A DNA stretch of 64,000 nucleotides, from NCBI RefSeq assembly GCF_008124615.1, contig NZ_VNIB01000007.1:1-64000 (forward strand), given 5' to 3'. Source of the stretch: Geothermobacter ehrlichii (GTDB lineage Bacteria > Desulfobacterota > Desulfuromonadia > Desulfuromonadales > Geothermobacteraceae). Shown here piece after piece: positions 45,460-54,900 of the stretch. The position numbers and the translations under genes were made by a program. The notes below the pieces were generated by a model. The model did no database searches. It was not told the DNA's origin and worked only from the letters and a program-made list of their open reading frames with translations. The stretch's first letter is position 1; each line of letters begins with the position of its first letter.

Positions 45460-46782
45460 ATGGACCTCTTCTCTCAGAGCACCGGCGACGACGCCCCGCT
45501 GGCCGAGCGGATGCGGCCCCAGGCCCTGGACGACATGGTCGGCCAGCAGCACCTGCTGGGGGAAGGGAAACTGCTGCGCCGGCTGATCGAACAGGACCGG
45601 CTCGCCTCAGTCATCTTCTGGGGACCGCCGGGCACCGGCAAGACCACCCTCGCCCGCGTCATCGCCAACACCACCAGCAGCCGCTTCGTCTTTTTTTCGG
45701 CCGTTCTCGGCAGCATCAAGGAGGTGCGGGAGATCGTCGCCAAGGCGGCGGAAGAACGCGCCTGGCACGGCCGCCGCACCCTGCTTTTCGTCGACGAGAT
45801 CCACCGTTTCAACAAGGCGCAGCAGGACGCCTTTCTTCCCGCCGTCGAGAAGGGGGATGTCATTCTTATCGGCGCGACGACCGAAAACCCGAGCTTCGAG
45901 GTCAATTCGGCCCTGCTCTCCCGGTCGCGGGTCTTCGTGCTAGAACCGCTTTCCGCCGAGGATCTGAAAACCCTGCTGCAAAAAGCCCTGCGCGATCCGC
46001 GCGGCCTGGCGGACAGCAATCTGCAAATCGAGGAGGACGCCCTCGATTTTCTCGCCGCGCGGGCCCACGGCGATGCCCGGGTGGCCCTTGGCGCGCTGGA
46101 GATCGCCGCCACCGCGGCCCGCAACGGAACCATCGACCTGCCCCTGGTCGAGGAGGCGCTGCAGAGCCGGGCCATTCTCTACGACAAGGGAGGCGAGGAG
46201 CACTACAACGTCATCTCGGCCTTCATCAAGAGCATGCGCGGCTCCGACCCGGACGCCGCCCTCTACTGGCTGGCCCGGATGCTCGAGGCAGGCGAAGACC
46301 CCCTGTTCATCGCCCGCAGGATGGTCATCTTCGCCTCCGAGGATGTCGGCAACGCCGATCCCCGCGCCCTGCAGATCGCCATCACCGTGCAGCAGGCGGT
46401 GCATTTCGTCGGCCTGCCCGAAGCGCGCATCAACCTGGCCCAGGGTGTCACCTATCTGGCCACGGCGCCAAAGAGCAATGCCAGCTATGTCGGCATCAAG
46501 CAGGCGCAGGCCGAGGTTCGCGCCAGCGGCGCCCTGCCGGTCCCCAAACACCTGCGCAACGCCCCGACCCGGCTGATGAAGGAACTCGACTACGGCAAGG
46601 GTTACCAGTACGCCCATGACCAGGCCGAAGCCCTGACAACCCAGTCCCACCTGCCGGAAGACCTGGCCGGCCGAACCTTCTACCGGCCGACCGACCGCGG
46701 CTACGAGAAGACCATCGGCGAACGCATGGCCTATCATGCGCAGCTGAAAATGCGGCGCAGGGGCCGAAAGGAAAAACCATGA
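45460..46782 (+). CDS. rarA: replication-associated recombination protein A (MgsA/RarA)
   Basis: A 440-residue clamp-loader-type AAA+ ATPase acting at stalled forks. LAERMRPQALDDMVGQQHLLG opens the protein; Walker A is GPPGTGKTTLA, Walker B LLFVDEIHRFNKAQQDAFLP, and sensor 1 LIGATTENPSFEVN. The C-terminal MgsA tetramerisation domain includes GEEHYNVISAFIKSMRGSD. AAGGAG precedes ATG 45460; an open frame upstream has no comparable site. yidD overlaps the 3' end by ATGA. Confidence 0.96.
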   Translation: MDLFSQSTGDDAPLAERMRPQALDDMVGQQHLLGEGKLLRRLIEQDRLASVIFWGPPGTGKTTLARVIANTTSSRFVFFSAVLGSIKEVREIVAKAAEERAWHGRRTLLFVDEIHRFNKAQQDAFLPAVEKGDVILIGATTENPSFEVNSALLSRSRVFVLEPLSAEDLKTLLQKALRDPRGLADSNLQIEEDALDFLAARAHGDARVALGALEIAATAARNGTIDLPLVEEALQSRAILYDKGGEEHYNVISAFIKSMRGSDPDAALYWLARMLEAGEDPLFIARRMVIFASEDVGNADPRALQIAITVQQAVHFVGLPEARINLAQGVTYLATAPKSNASYVGIKQAQAEVRASGALPVPKHLRNAPTRLMKELDYGKGYQYAHDQAEALTTQSHLPEDLAGRTFYRPTDRGYEKTIGERMAYHAQLKMRRRGRKEKP

Positions 46783-47237
46783 GCCGGCGGCTGCTTTTCG
46801 TTCTGCTGTTTCTGCTGCCGGCGACCCCGCTCTGGAGCGCGGCATCCGACTGGCAGCCCTGGGACGGCAAGAGCCGGAAAGAGATGCCGATCGAGGCCGA
46901 CGGTCCGGCTTTCGACCAGGCGATCCGTTTCTTTCAGCACTACATCTCACCGGTCGACGGCGCCCGCTGCCCCATGTATCCGACCTGTTCGGCCTACGCC
47001 CGCCAGGCCCTGGCCCGCCACGGCCCCTGGCTCGGCATTCTGCTCACCGTCGACCGCCTGATTCACGAAAACGATCCGCGCGAACGCCGCCGGCCGGTGC
47101 TGGTCGGCGATCGCTATCGCTATTTCGACCCGGTCGAGGCCAACGACTTCTGGCTGGGGCATCCCGCGGCGGCGCCGGATCCGCCCGATGGTCAACCACC
47201 CCGTTCCCGCATGGACTCAGGGCAAATAACCCAGTGA
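46779..47237 (+). CDS. YidD-like membrane protein insertion efficiency factor with signal peptide
   Basis: A 152-residue protein containing the YidD core: FFQHYISPVDGARCPMYPTC followed by SAYARQALARHGPWLG. Unlike the normal YidD of about 80 residues, it has an N-terminal signal peptide (RRLLFVLLFLLPATPLWSA), so the domain should sit in the periplasm, and a proline-rich tail. It is fused in translation to rarA by an ATGA overlap. A function in membrane insertion is not assured for this exported form. Confidence 0.85.
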   Translation: MSRRLLFVLLFLLPATPLWSAASDWQPWDGKSRKEMPIEADGPAFDQAIRFFQHYISPVDGARCPMYPTCSAYARQALARHGPWLGILLTVDRLIHENDPRERRRPVLVGDRYRYFDPVEANDFWLGHPAAAPDPPDGQPPRSRMDSGQITQ

Positions 47238-47725
47238 TTTTCAGCTTGTTTTTGCCCGCCGCGCAGGTTATATTGACGGCGGTTCGCTTCTGATTTACCG
47301 GTTTCAAGGAGGGGGCAACAGAGCGATATACCACCCTTTGCAGTCATTGGAATGCATATGGCCGGCTTAGGCAGGGTATTGAAAAGCGTCATGAGGGTGG
47401 GCGAAACGGGGCAAAGACGGCCGAAAAACGCAAAAACTCGGTTTACAAAGTGAGTGAATGAGCGTTTGAGGCTGTTTCGACGCCTTGCCGGGTTCGTGAG
47501 TTCAGGCAGGTCAATGACTGTGTACTACCTGCCGGTCATCGGCTTGCGGACGCGGGGTCACGCCAACCACGATCGTTTTTCGATGTCCTGCAGGCACCGG
47601 CATGGAGCCTACGGGATGGTATCGACCCCTGGTCGTCGTCAAAAACAGAACCCACTACCAGCGTCCGGCATCCAACCCTCCGGAGCGCACACGGTTCTAT
47701 TCTCTCTTTCCCCCATGGAGGCGTC
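47238..47725. other. 488-nt intergenic region upstream of the HD-GYP gene
   Basis: No gene is seen. 47372-47402 carries half of the GTTGAAAAACG repeat (GGGTATTGAAAAGCGTCATG). GGCAGGT/ACCTGCC around 47511-47538 can form a small hairpin. The long leader could hold regulatory RNA, but I could not match it to a known riboswitch class, including the GEMM c-di-GMP aptamer. Confidence 0.55.
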
Positions 47726-50008
47726 ATGCCTCCGCTGAACGAACCACCGATCGACTTCAGCGAGCCGCTGCGGCATTGCCTCGACTATCTCGGCCGTTCC
47801 GACGTTTCCGTTCCCATTCAGTCACTGTTGACAGCCTCCGGCATCGACCGCGAACGGCTGCGGGTAACAGCTGAACAATTCTACCGATTTTGCCAGCATG
47901 TCGCAGCCGCAACCGGCGACGACATGCTGCTGCGCCGGGTGGGACGCCACGCCGGGCGCCGGGCAAGCCTCGGCTTTCTCAGCCAGGCGGCCCAGGGAAT
48001 CGTCGGCCCCGGCCTCCTTCTGCAGCACCTGATACGGCGGCACCAGTCCGGCCGACCGGCGCTATGGGAACTGAAAAAAACCGGCGCCAGACGTCTCGAA
48101 CTGTCGCTCGGCGGCAAGGGACACGGCCCCTTCCTCTGTCAGTACGTGACCGGTTTTCTCGAAGGGCTGGCTCCGCTCTACAGCCAGGAAGGATCCGGTT
48201 TCGTTCATCCGCGCTGTACCGGCCGGGGGGACAGCCGCTGTCTCTATGTCCTTTCCTGGCCCAACCGACCGGGCGACACCCTCAGGCGCGCCCGCAACCT
48301 GCTCGCCGCCGGCACCCTGCTGACATTGCCGGCGATACCGTGGATCCCGGCAACGGCGACCGGCCCTCTTGCGTTCGCCGCCATGGGGGGCCTCTTCGCC
48401 CTGACCGCCATCGGCGGTATCATCGAGCGTATCGGCATCCAGAAACACCTGCACCGGCAGATCCTGACCAACGAGCACCTCGTCGACCAGGAAAACGCCA
48501 ACGCGGTCAAGCTGCAGCTGACCCGGGAACTGAGCCAGGCGGTGGGCAGCCGCGGCAGCAGCGAGGATCTGCTGCAGGCGGTCATCGACATTCTGGCCGA
48601 AAATCTCGACTTCGACCGGGGCATGATCTTCCTCGTCGACCGGGACGAAAAGACAGTGCAGTACCGGGCGGGATTCGGACTGGGCGAACAGGACCTGGCG
48701 GTACTGCGCGAACCCGTTTCCATGGATCTGAAGTCCAGGGGCCACCCCCTGCCCGACTTTCTGCGGCAGTCCGGCTCGCTGCTCGTCAACGACGTCAGGG
48801 GGCTGCATTCCGTCCGCCACCACAATTTCTGCCGCTGGATGGCCCACCTGGGCAACCGCTCGTTTCTCTGCTGCCCCATCCACAATGGAAAACATCCTGC
48901 AGGGCTGCTGATCATGGGCCTGTCCAGTCCGCGCCGACAACTGCTGGAAAGCGACCTGCAGCTGCTCGAGGGGCTGGTTCCCCTGATCGGCATCGGCCTG
49001 CAGAACACGCGTCTGCTCCATCAGCAGTCAAGCCAGTTCCAGTCGATCCTGCAGGTCCTGGCGGCAAGCATCGACGCCCGCGACTTTCTGACCGCGGGGC
49101 ACTCGGCCCAGGTCACCGAATACGCCGTCGGCATCTGCCGCAAGCTGGGTCTTTCCGAGGACTACACCGACATGGTCCGCATCGCCGCCATGCTGCACGA
49201 CTACGGCAAGCTGGCCGTTCCCGACTTCATCCTGAAAAAGGACGGTGAACTCTCCGCCGAAGAAAAGGCCCTGATTCGCACCCATCCCGACAAGAGCCGC
49301 GAAATTCTCGAACGGATCCCCTTCGAAGGCATCTATCGCCAGATCCCGCAGATCGTCGGCGCCCACCACGAAAAGATGGACGGCAGCGGCTATCCGAAGG
49401 GGCTGAAGGGAGAAGAGATTCCGCTCGGCGCCCGCATCATCGCCGTGGCCGACTTCTTCGAGGCCATCACCTCCAAGCGCCACTACCGGGACCCGATGCC
49501 CTATCCCGTGGCCCTGCAGCTTCTGGCCGAAGAAAGCCTGATCCACTTCGACAAGAATGTGGTCGACGCCTTTTTCCGCTACATCAACGAAACCAGGGTC
49601 TGCATGGTCGGCAGGTCCAGGCCGAAAAGAACCAGCATCGACCGGCGCAAGGTCCGCATCCCCTGCCGCACACATGTCTCCTGCCAGATCGGCAACCGAG
49701 TCGTTGCCGGCACCAGCGCCAACCTCAGCAGCGGCGGCATCTTCGTCGCCACCGACCATCCCATCGACGTCAACAACCACGTCGAGGTCATCTTCACCCT
49801 GCCCAACCAGCCCTCCACCCTCTTCCGGCTGAAGGGGAGAGTCGCCTGGCACAACAACCGCAAGGCGCAACGCCTGCCGCACGGCGTCGGCATCGAGTTT
49901 TTGCGTGTGCCCGAGGAGATCTCCGGCGCTCTCAACGGCTTCATCAGCCATTACGTGGCCCGCCATGAAGCCGGGCTTGCCGACGAACCGGTTCTGACCG
50001 TTCACTGA
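47726..50008 (+). CDS. HD-GYP phosphodiesterase with GAF and PilZ domains
   Basis: A 760-residue membrane-associated signalling protein. Residues 1-180 are an unrecognised sensor with a conserved-looking VHPRCTGRGDSRCLYVLSWP end. Two hydrophobic segments (about 193-232) follow, then a GAF domain (about 265-430), an HD-GYP domain with HSAQVTEYA, H491/D492 (LHDYGK) and HHEKMDGSGYPKGL, and a C-terminal PilZ domain (about 645-745; RPKRTSIDRRKVRIPCR, NLSSGGIFVA, GIEF). It should hydrolyse c-di-GMP, with the PilZ domain as product- or substrate-level sensor. It is transcribed alone after a long leader. The N-terminal signal is unknown. Confidence 0.93.
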   Translation: MPPLNEPPIDFSEPLRHCLDYLGRSDVSVPIQSLLTASGIDRERLRVTAEQFYRFCQHVAAATGDDMLLRRVGRHAGRRASLGFLSQAAQGIVGPGLLLQHLIRRHQSGRPALWELKKTGARRLELSLGGKGHGPFLCQYVTGFLEGLAPLYSQEGSGFVHPRCTGRGDSRCLYVLSWPNRPGDTLRRARNLLAAGTLLTLPAIPWIPATATGPLAFAAMGGLFALTAIGGIIERIGIQKHLHRQILTNEHLVDQENANAVKLQLTRELSQAVGSRGSSEDLLQAVIDILAENLDFDRGMIFLVDRDEKTVQYRAGFGLGEQDLAVLREPVSMDLKSRGHPLPDFLRQSGSLLVNDVRGLHSVRHHNFCRWMAHLGNRSFLCCPIHNGKHPAGLLIMGLSSPRRQLLESDLQLLEGLVPLIGIGLQNTRLLHQQSSQFQSILQVLAASIDARDFLTAGHSAQVTEYAVGICRKLGLSEDYTDMVRIAAMLHDYGKLAVPDFILKKDGELSAEEKALIRTHPDKSREILERIPFEGIYRQIPQIVGAHHEKMDGSGYPKGLKGEEIPLGARIIAVADFFEAITSKRHYRDPMPYPVALQLLAEESLIHFDKNVVDAFFRYINETRVCMVGRSRPKRTSIDRRKVRIPCRTHVSCQIGNRVVAGTSANLSSGGIFVATDHPIDVNNHVEVIFTLPNQPSTLFRLKGRVAWHNNRKAQRLPHGVGIEFLRVPEEISGALNGFISHYVARHEAGLADEPVLTVH

Positions 50009-50039
50009 AGAAGACCGGCAGCACTTCGAGCGCCGGCGC

Positions 50040-50158
50040 AGGGCGAGGGGTTTTGTGCCGGGTCAAGGCGCGGCCCGATGAGCGCGGAGGCGTACCGGAA
50101 GGTACGTCGCACAAGTGAAGAGGGACGCAACGACGAGCCGGTGCAAAAGAACCGCCCC
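50040..50158. repeat. 119-bp direct repeat, unit 1
   Basis: Begins AGGGCGAGGGGTTTTGTG and ends GCAAAAGAACCGCCCC. It is nearly identical to unit 2, 169 bp downstream, differing at about three positions. It contains small hairpins such as GGCGTACCGGAAGGTACG. It lies just after the HD-GYP gene. Confidence 0.95.
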
Positions 50159-50208
50159 GCAACCCGGCTTCAACGAAGTTCGCCAGCCCCTCTCCCCCGA
50201 ACCGTCGA

Positions 50209-50327
50209 AGGGCGAGGAATTTTGTGCCGGGTCAAGGCGCGGCCCGATGAGCGCGGAGGCGTACCGGAAGGTACGTCGCACAAGCGAAGAGGGACGCAAC
50301 GACGAGCCGGTGCAAAAGAACCGCCCC
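50209..50327. repeat. 119-bp direct repeat, unit 2
   Basis: Second unit with the same 3' end as unit 1. It stops 3 bp before the stop codon of the outer-membrane protein gene at 50331. The two units are separated by 50 bp of unrelated sequence. Confidence 0.95.
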
Positions 50328-50330
50328 TGC

Positions 50331-51119
50331 TCAGAAAAGGTGGAAGATGTAGATCCCTGCCCCCACATCCGGACTGCCGTCGCTGAGCCCGCCGAGCAGA
50401 TGGCCGCCAAACCCGAAATCATTTCCCTCCCAGCCGACACGCCCTACCAGTTCGAGGGCGTCGTCCTCACCATCAAAAGGCGCCGTGGCCCCTTCCAGGC
50501 CACCGGAAACATTCCAGCCTCCGGCCAGGTAGCGCCCGACGGCGGCCGACCATTCCCAGTACGGATCGGGCTGATAGTCACCGTTGTCACCGGGAAGGAT
50601 GGAACGCAGGGAACCGTCGAGAAACCAGTCACCCAGCAGTCGCCGGACGGCCAGCCCGGCGCCGACATCCCAGGCGCCGGTACCCAGCCCCTTGCTGTCA
50701 TCTCCGGTCGGTGCCTTGAGATAGCCGAGCAGGCTCAACTCGAGGCTCGACGAAGACCAGAAAGCCCAGTTCGACTCCAGGCTTACATCCCCCAGACCCT
50801 CGCTGGAGCCGGCGGCGGCCAGGCGGCCTCCCCCCATGCCGCCAACCGTCGACAAACCGTCCGCCATACCGCCGAAACGTCGACCACCCATGAGCACCGT
50901 CGTTCCTTCCGACTGACTGATCCAGGGCAGGGTCAGGGCCAGGTCAAAATCCGCCGTACTCCAGGCCAGGGTCACCGGCACGGTCACCGCGGTGACCGTT
51001 TCATCGGTTCCATAATCACCACTGGCCACATCCAGGCCGACTTCCAGGCTCAATCCCGCGGCCGAAACGGGAAGAACACTCAGCAACAGCAATCCTGTCG
51101 ACAACAACAGCTTCAACAT
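50331..51119 (-). CDS. putative outer-membrane beta-barrel protein
   Basis: A 262-residue exported protein: signal peptide (MLKLLLSTGLLLLSVLPVSA) and then alternating polar/hydrophobic strands ending in an aromatic residue (GAGIYIFHLF), as in outer-membrane barrels. LPWISQSEGTTVLMGGRR and LGYLKAPTGDDSKGLG recall the transporter or porin-like family often seen near electron-transfer genes. Substrate is unknown. GGGAG 7 nt before ATG 51119 fixes the start; it is monocistronic. Confidence 0.8.
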   Translation of the reverse strand: MLKLLLSTGLLLLSVLPVSAAGLSLEVGLDVASGDYGTDETVTAVTVPVTLAWSTADFDLALTLPWISQSEGTTVLMGGRRFGGMADGLSTVGGMGGGRLAAAGSSEGLGDVSLESNWAFWSSSSLELSLLGYLKAPTGDDSKGLGTGAWDVGAGLAVRRLLGDWFLDGSLRSILPGDNGDYQPDPYWEWSAAVGRYLAGGWNVSGGLEGATAPFDGEDDALELVGRVGWEGNDFGFGGHLLGGLSDGSPDVGAGIYIFHLF

Positions 51120-51259
51120 GGGCAACTCCCGGTTTCCGTGTTTCAGGCAAGACAGCCCCCGGCAACCTCTGGCGGCGGCAATGTCCCCTGTTTACCGTTA
51201 GACGTATGATTTCGGACAAGGTTTACCAAGGGGCTGACATCTTTTGCGTGGGGATGCAG

Positions 51260-51316
51260 AAAAAAGGAGGGTAGTCCGGGACACTGGAAGCACACTGCAC
51301 CTCCAGCATCCCGGAC
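51260..51316 (-). terminator. terminator of the metal island
   Basis: GTCCGGGA/TCCCGGAC (51274-51281, 51309-51316) with an inner CTGGAG pairing forms a long hairpin. On the minus strand it is followed by a 7-nt spacer and TTTTTT. It lies 16 nt after the His/Met-rich gene stop. Confidence 0.8.
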
Positions 51317-51331
51317 AACACCGATGTCGGT

Positions 51332-51892
51332 CTATTCGACCCGGATTTCAAACTTGAACTGGCGTTTCTTGCCGTCGGCCAGTTTGCTGCCGACCTTGAT
51401 CTCATACTCGCCGGGTGCCGGCAGGTTGATATCGCCGCCGAAGCCTTCGCCCATGCCCATCTTCATCGGCATCAACTTGATCGCCTTGCCCGCCTCACCG
51501 TTCTTGGGCTTGATCTTGACTGCAACCAGCCCCCCGGTCACCGGAGCGCCGGTCTTTTCGTCCTTGAACATGATCATGAAATGGTGGGTGGCACTCATGC
51601 CCATCTTCTCCATGGAGGCACGGGCCGCCTCGTCATAGACCTTGGCATGAGCCATCGCCTCGACGCCGTCTTCACTCTCGGTGCCGAGCATCAGCATGCC
51701 CGCCCCCATCTTCATGCCCTTCATGCCGTCATGGTCCATGCCCTTCATACCGTCATGGTCCATGCCTTCCATCTTGCCGTGGTGCCCGGCGTCCTTCATC
51801 ATGCCATGGTCCATCTCCTTGTCAGCCACCGCAACCAGCGGCAACATCAGGGTAAAGATGGCGATCAAAAGAATCCTTGCTGCGTTTTTCAT
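51332..51892 (-). CDS. His/Met-rich periplasmic metal-binding protein
   Basis: A 186-residue exported protein. After the signal peptide (to about VAVADKE) comes a His/Met/Asp segment with repeated HDGMKGMD units (residues about 27-65) that should bind copper, silver or zinc. The remainder is a beta-rich domain (ATHHFMIMFKDEKTGAPVTG, PAPGEYEIKVGSKLADGKK) resembling FixH/YtkA-like or copper-carrier folds. It is the last gene after cusA-like and probably buffers metal for the pump. ATG 51892 is preceded by AAGGAG. Confidence 0.82.
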   Translation of the reverse strand: MKNAARILLIAIFTLMLPLVAVADKEMDHGMMKDAGHHGKMEGMDHDGMKGMDHDGMKGMKMGAGMLMLGTESEDGVEAMAHAKVYDEAARASMEKMGMSATHHFMIMFKDEKTGAPVTGGLVAVKIKPKNGEAGKAIKLMPMKMGMGEGFGGDINLPAPGEYEIKVGSKLADGKKRQFKFEIRVE

Positions 51893-51957
51893 GTCCTTCT
51901 CCTTGGTGTGAGAGTATGGGCCTTCGCCCGGTGTCAAACAAACGATTCCGTGGCCTG

Positions 51958-54900
51958 TCATTCGTGAATCTCTTCGAATGAGGTCGGGGTAAATTCATGC
52001 TTCAGCTTCAATCCCCGCCACATGAAGTAGATCACCGGAAAGACCAGCAGCTCCATCAGTCCCGAGGTAATCACCCCGCCGACCATCGGCGCGGCGATCC
52101 GTTTCATCACGTCGGCCCCGGCGCCGTGCGACCACATGATGGGAACGAGACCGGCGATGATGACGCAGATAGTCATGATCTTGGGCCGGATGCGTTTGAC
52201 CGCGCCATGGTGAATCGCCTGGGTCAGATCGCCCAATGTCAGCATCCGTCCGTTCCGGCGCCAGAGATCGAAAGCGAGATCGAGATAGAGCAGCATCACC
52301 ACCCCGGTTTCGGCGGAAATGCCTGCCAGGGCGATCACCCCGACCCAGACCGCGACCGACATGTTGTAGCCGAGTGCATAGAGGAACCAGAAACAACCGA
52401 CCAGCGACAACGGCAGGGCGATGAAGATGATGCCGGTCTTGACCAGGCTCTTGGTGTTCATGTAGATGATGACGAAGATGATCAGCAGCGTCAGCGGAAT
52501 GACCACCTTCAGCTTGGCCGCCGCCGCCTGCATGTACTCGTACTGACCGCTCCAGACAATATTGTAGCCGGCCGGCAGCTTGACTTTCTCGGCAATGACC
52601 TTCTGGGCGTTCTCGACATAGGTGCCGACGTCGATGTCCTTCAGATCGACATAGATCCAGGCGGTCTGGCGGGCGTTTTCGCTCTTGATGCCGGGCGGCC
52701 CCTTGCGAATCCTGATCCGCGCCACCTGCGACAGGGGGATGTGCTTGCCATCGGGCAGTGGCACCAGCACCCGCTCCAGGGACTGCAGATCGCCGCGGTA
52801 ATCACGCTGATAGCGGATGTTGACCGGGTAGCGCTCCAGTCCCTCGACCGTCTCGGTGACGTTCATGCCGCCGATGGCGCTCTTGATGATGTCCTGCACA
52901 TCGCCGACCGTCAGCCCGTAGCGGGCCACCGCCTCACGGTCGATTTCATAATCGAGATAGTTGCCGCCGACCACCCGCTCGGAAAAGACGCTCAGGGTGC
53001 CGGGAATCTCCCGGACAACCGCCTCGATCTGCTCACCGATGGCGGAGAGCTTTTCCAGATCGTCGCCCATGATCTTGATGCCGACCGGCGTCTTGATACC
53101 GGTGGCCAGCATGTCGATCCGGGTCTTGATCGGCATGGTCCAGGCGTTGGTCAGACCGGGAAACTGAATGGCTTCGTTCAGTTCGGCCTTCAACTCCTCC
53201 ACCGTGATCGTCGTCTCTTCCGGCCAGATCAGGCGCAACGGTTTCTTCAGCAGCTCCAGGGAATCGGGCCATCCGGAGTAGAAGCGCTCCCGCGGCAGCT
53301 TGCGCCACTCGTCCTCCGGCTTGAGCATGATGGTCGTCTCCAGCATCGACAGTGGCGCCGGGTCGGTGGCGGTTTCGGCCCGCCCGACCTTGCCGAAGAC
53401 GTGGTGCACCTCGGGGAACCGGCGGATGATCCGGTCGGTCTGCTGCAGCAGCTCCTTCGCCTTGGTGATCGAAATCCCCGGCAGGGTTGTCGGCATGTAG
53501 AGCAGGTCCCCCTCGTAGAGCGGCGGCATGAATTCCGAACCCATCTTCCTCAGGGGAACGACAATGCTCAGGGTGATCAGAAGCGCCGAAATCAGCACCG
53601 GCCACCGCCACTTGAGCACGAAATCGACCACCGGATGATAAAAACGGATCATCAGCCGGTTGAGCGGATTCTTATCTTCGTCGGGGATCTTGCCGCGAAT
53701 GAACCAGCCCATCAGCACCGGTACCAGGGTGACCGACAGCAGGGCGGCGCCGGCCATGGCGTAGGTCTTGGTATAGGCCAGCGGCTTGAACAGGCGCCCC
53801 GACTGCTCGCCAAGGGTGAAGACCGGAAAGAAGGAGACCGTGATCACCAGCAGAGAATAGAAGAGAGCCGGGCCGACCTCCTTGGCCGAAGAGGCGATAA
53901 TTTCCCAGTGTGATTTCTTGCCCCGGTCTCGTTCCAGATGCTTGTGGGCGTTTTCGATCATGATGATCGCCGCATCGATCATCGCCCCTATGGCGATGGC
54001 GATGCCACCCAGGCTCATGATGTTGGCGTTGATCCCCTGTGCGTACATGATCATGAAAGCGATCAGGATGGCGACCGGCAGGGTCAGAATCGCCACCAGC
54101 GAACTGGAGAAGTGGAACAGGAACAGGGCCGTGACGATCGCCACGACGATACTTTCCTCGATCAGCTTCTCCTTGAGAGTGTCGACCGCCCGCTCGATCA
54201 GGCTTGAGCGGTCGTAGACGGTCTTGATCCGCACGCCCTCGGGCAGTCCCTGTTTGAGCTGTTCCAGCTTCTTCTTGACCGCCTCGATGGTCTTCAGGGC
54301 GTTTTCGCCCACCCGCATGACGATCACCCCGCCGACGGCCTCGCCTTCACCGTCAAGTTCGGCCAGACCGCGCCGCAGTTCGGGACCGATGGTCACCCGC
54401 GCCAGGTCACGCACCCGGATCGGCGTTCCCCGACTGTCGGTGCCGACCACCACGTTCTCGATGTCTTCCTTCGACCTCAGATAGCCCAGTCCCCGAACCA
54501 TGAATTCGGTTTCGCCCATCTCCACCAGACGGCCGCCGACATCGTTGTTGGAACGCTGGATCGCCCGCTTGATCTGCGGGATGGTGATGTGATAGGCCAG
54601 CAGCCGGTCGGGATCGACCTCGACCTGGTACTGCTTGACATAGCCGCCGATGGAGGCGACCTCGGCCACCCCCTCGACACTGGTCAGCTCGTAGCGCAGA
54701 AACCAGTCCTGCAACGACCGGAGCTGCTGCAGATCGTGCTTGTCGCTCTCGAGCACATATTCGTAGACCCAGCCGACTCCGGTGGCGTCCGGGCCGAGAC
54801 TCGGCGTCACCCCGGGCGGCAACCGTCCGGCGGCATAGTTGAGATATTCGAGCACCCGCGAACGGGCCCAGTAGAGATCGGTGCCGTCTTCGAAAATGAT

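Noticed and set aside
47238-47725. c-di-GMP (GEMM) riboswitch before the HD-GYP gene
   Set aside because: The position is tempting, but I could not find the conserved aptamer blocks or the pairing.
50040-50327. CRISPR-like array
   Set aside because: Only two units of 119 bp with one 50-bp spacer and no cas genes.
50078-50386. Small repeated peptide (MSAEAYRKVRRTSEEG) in the 119-bp units
   Set aside because: The frame exists only because the DNA repeats, there is no ribosome site, and it continues as nonsense into the antisense of the outer-membrane gene.
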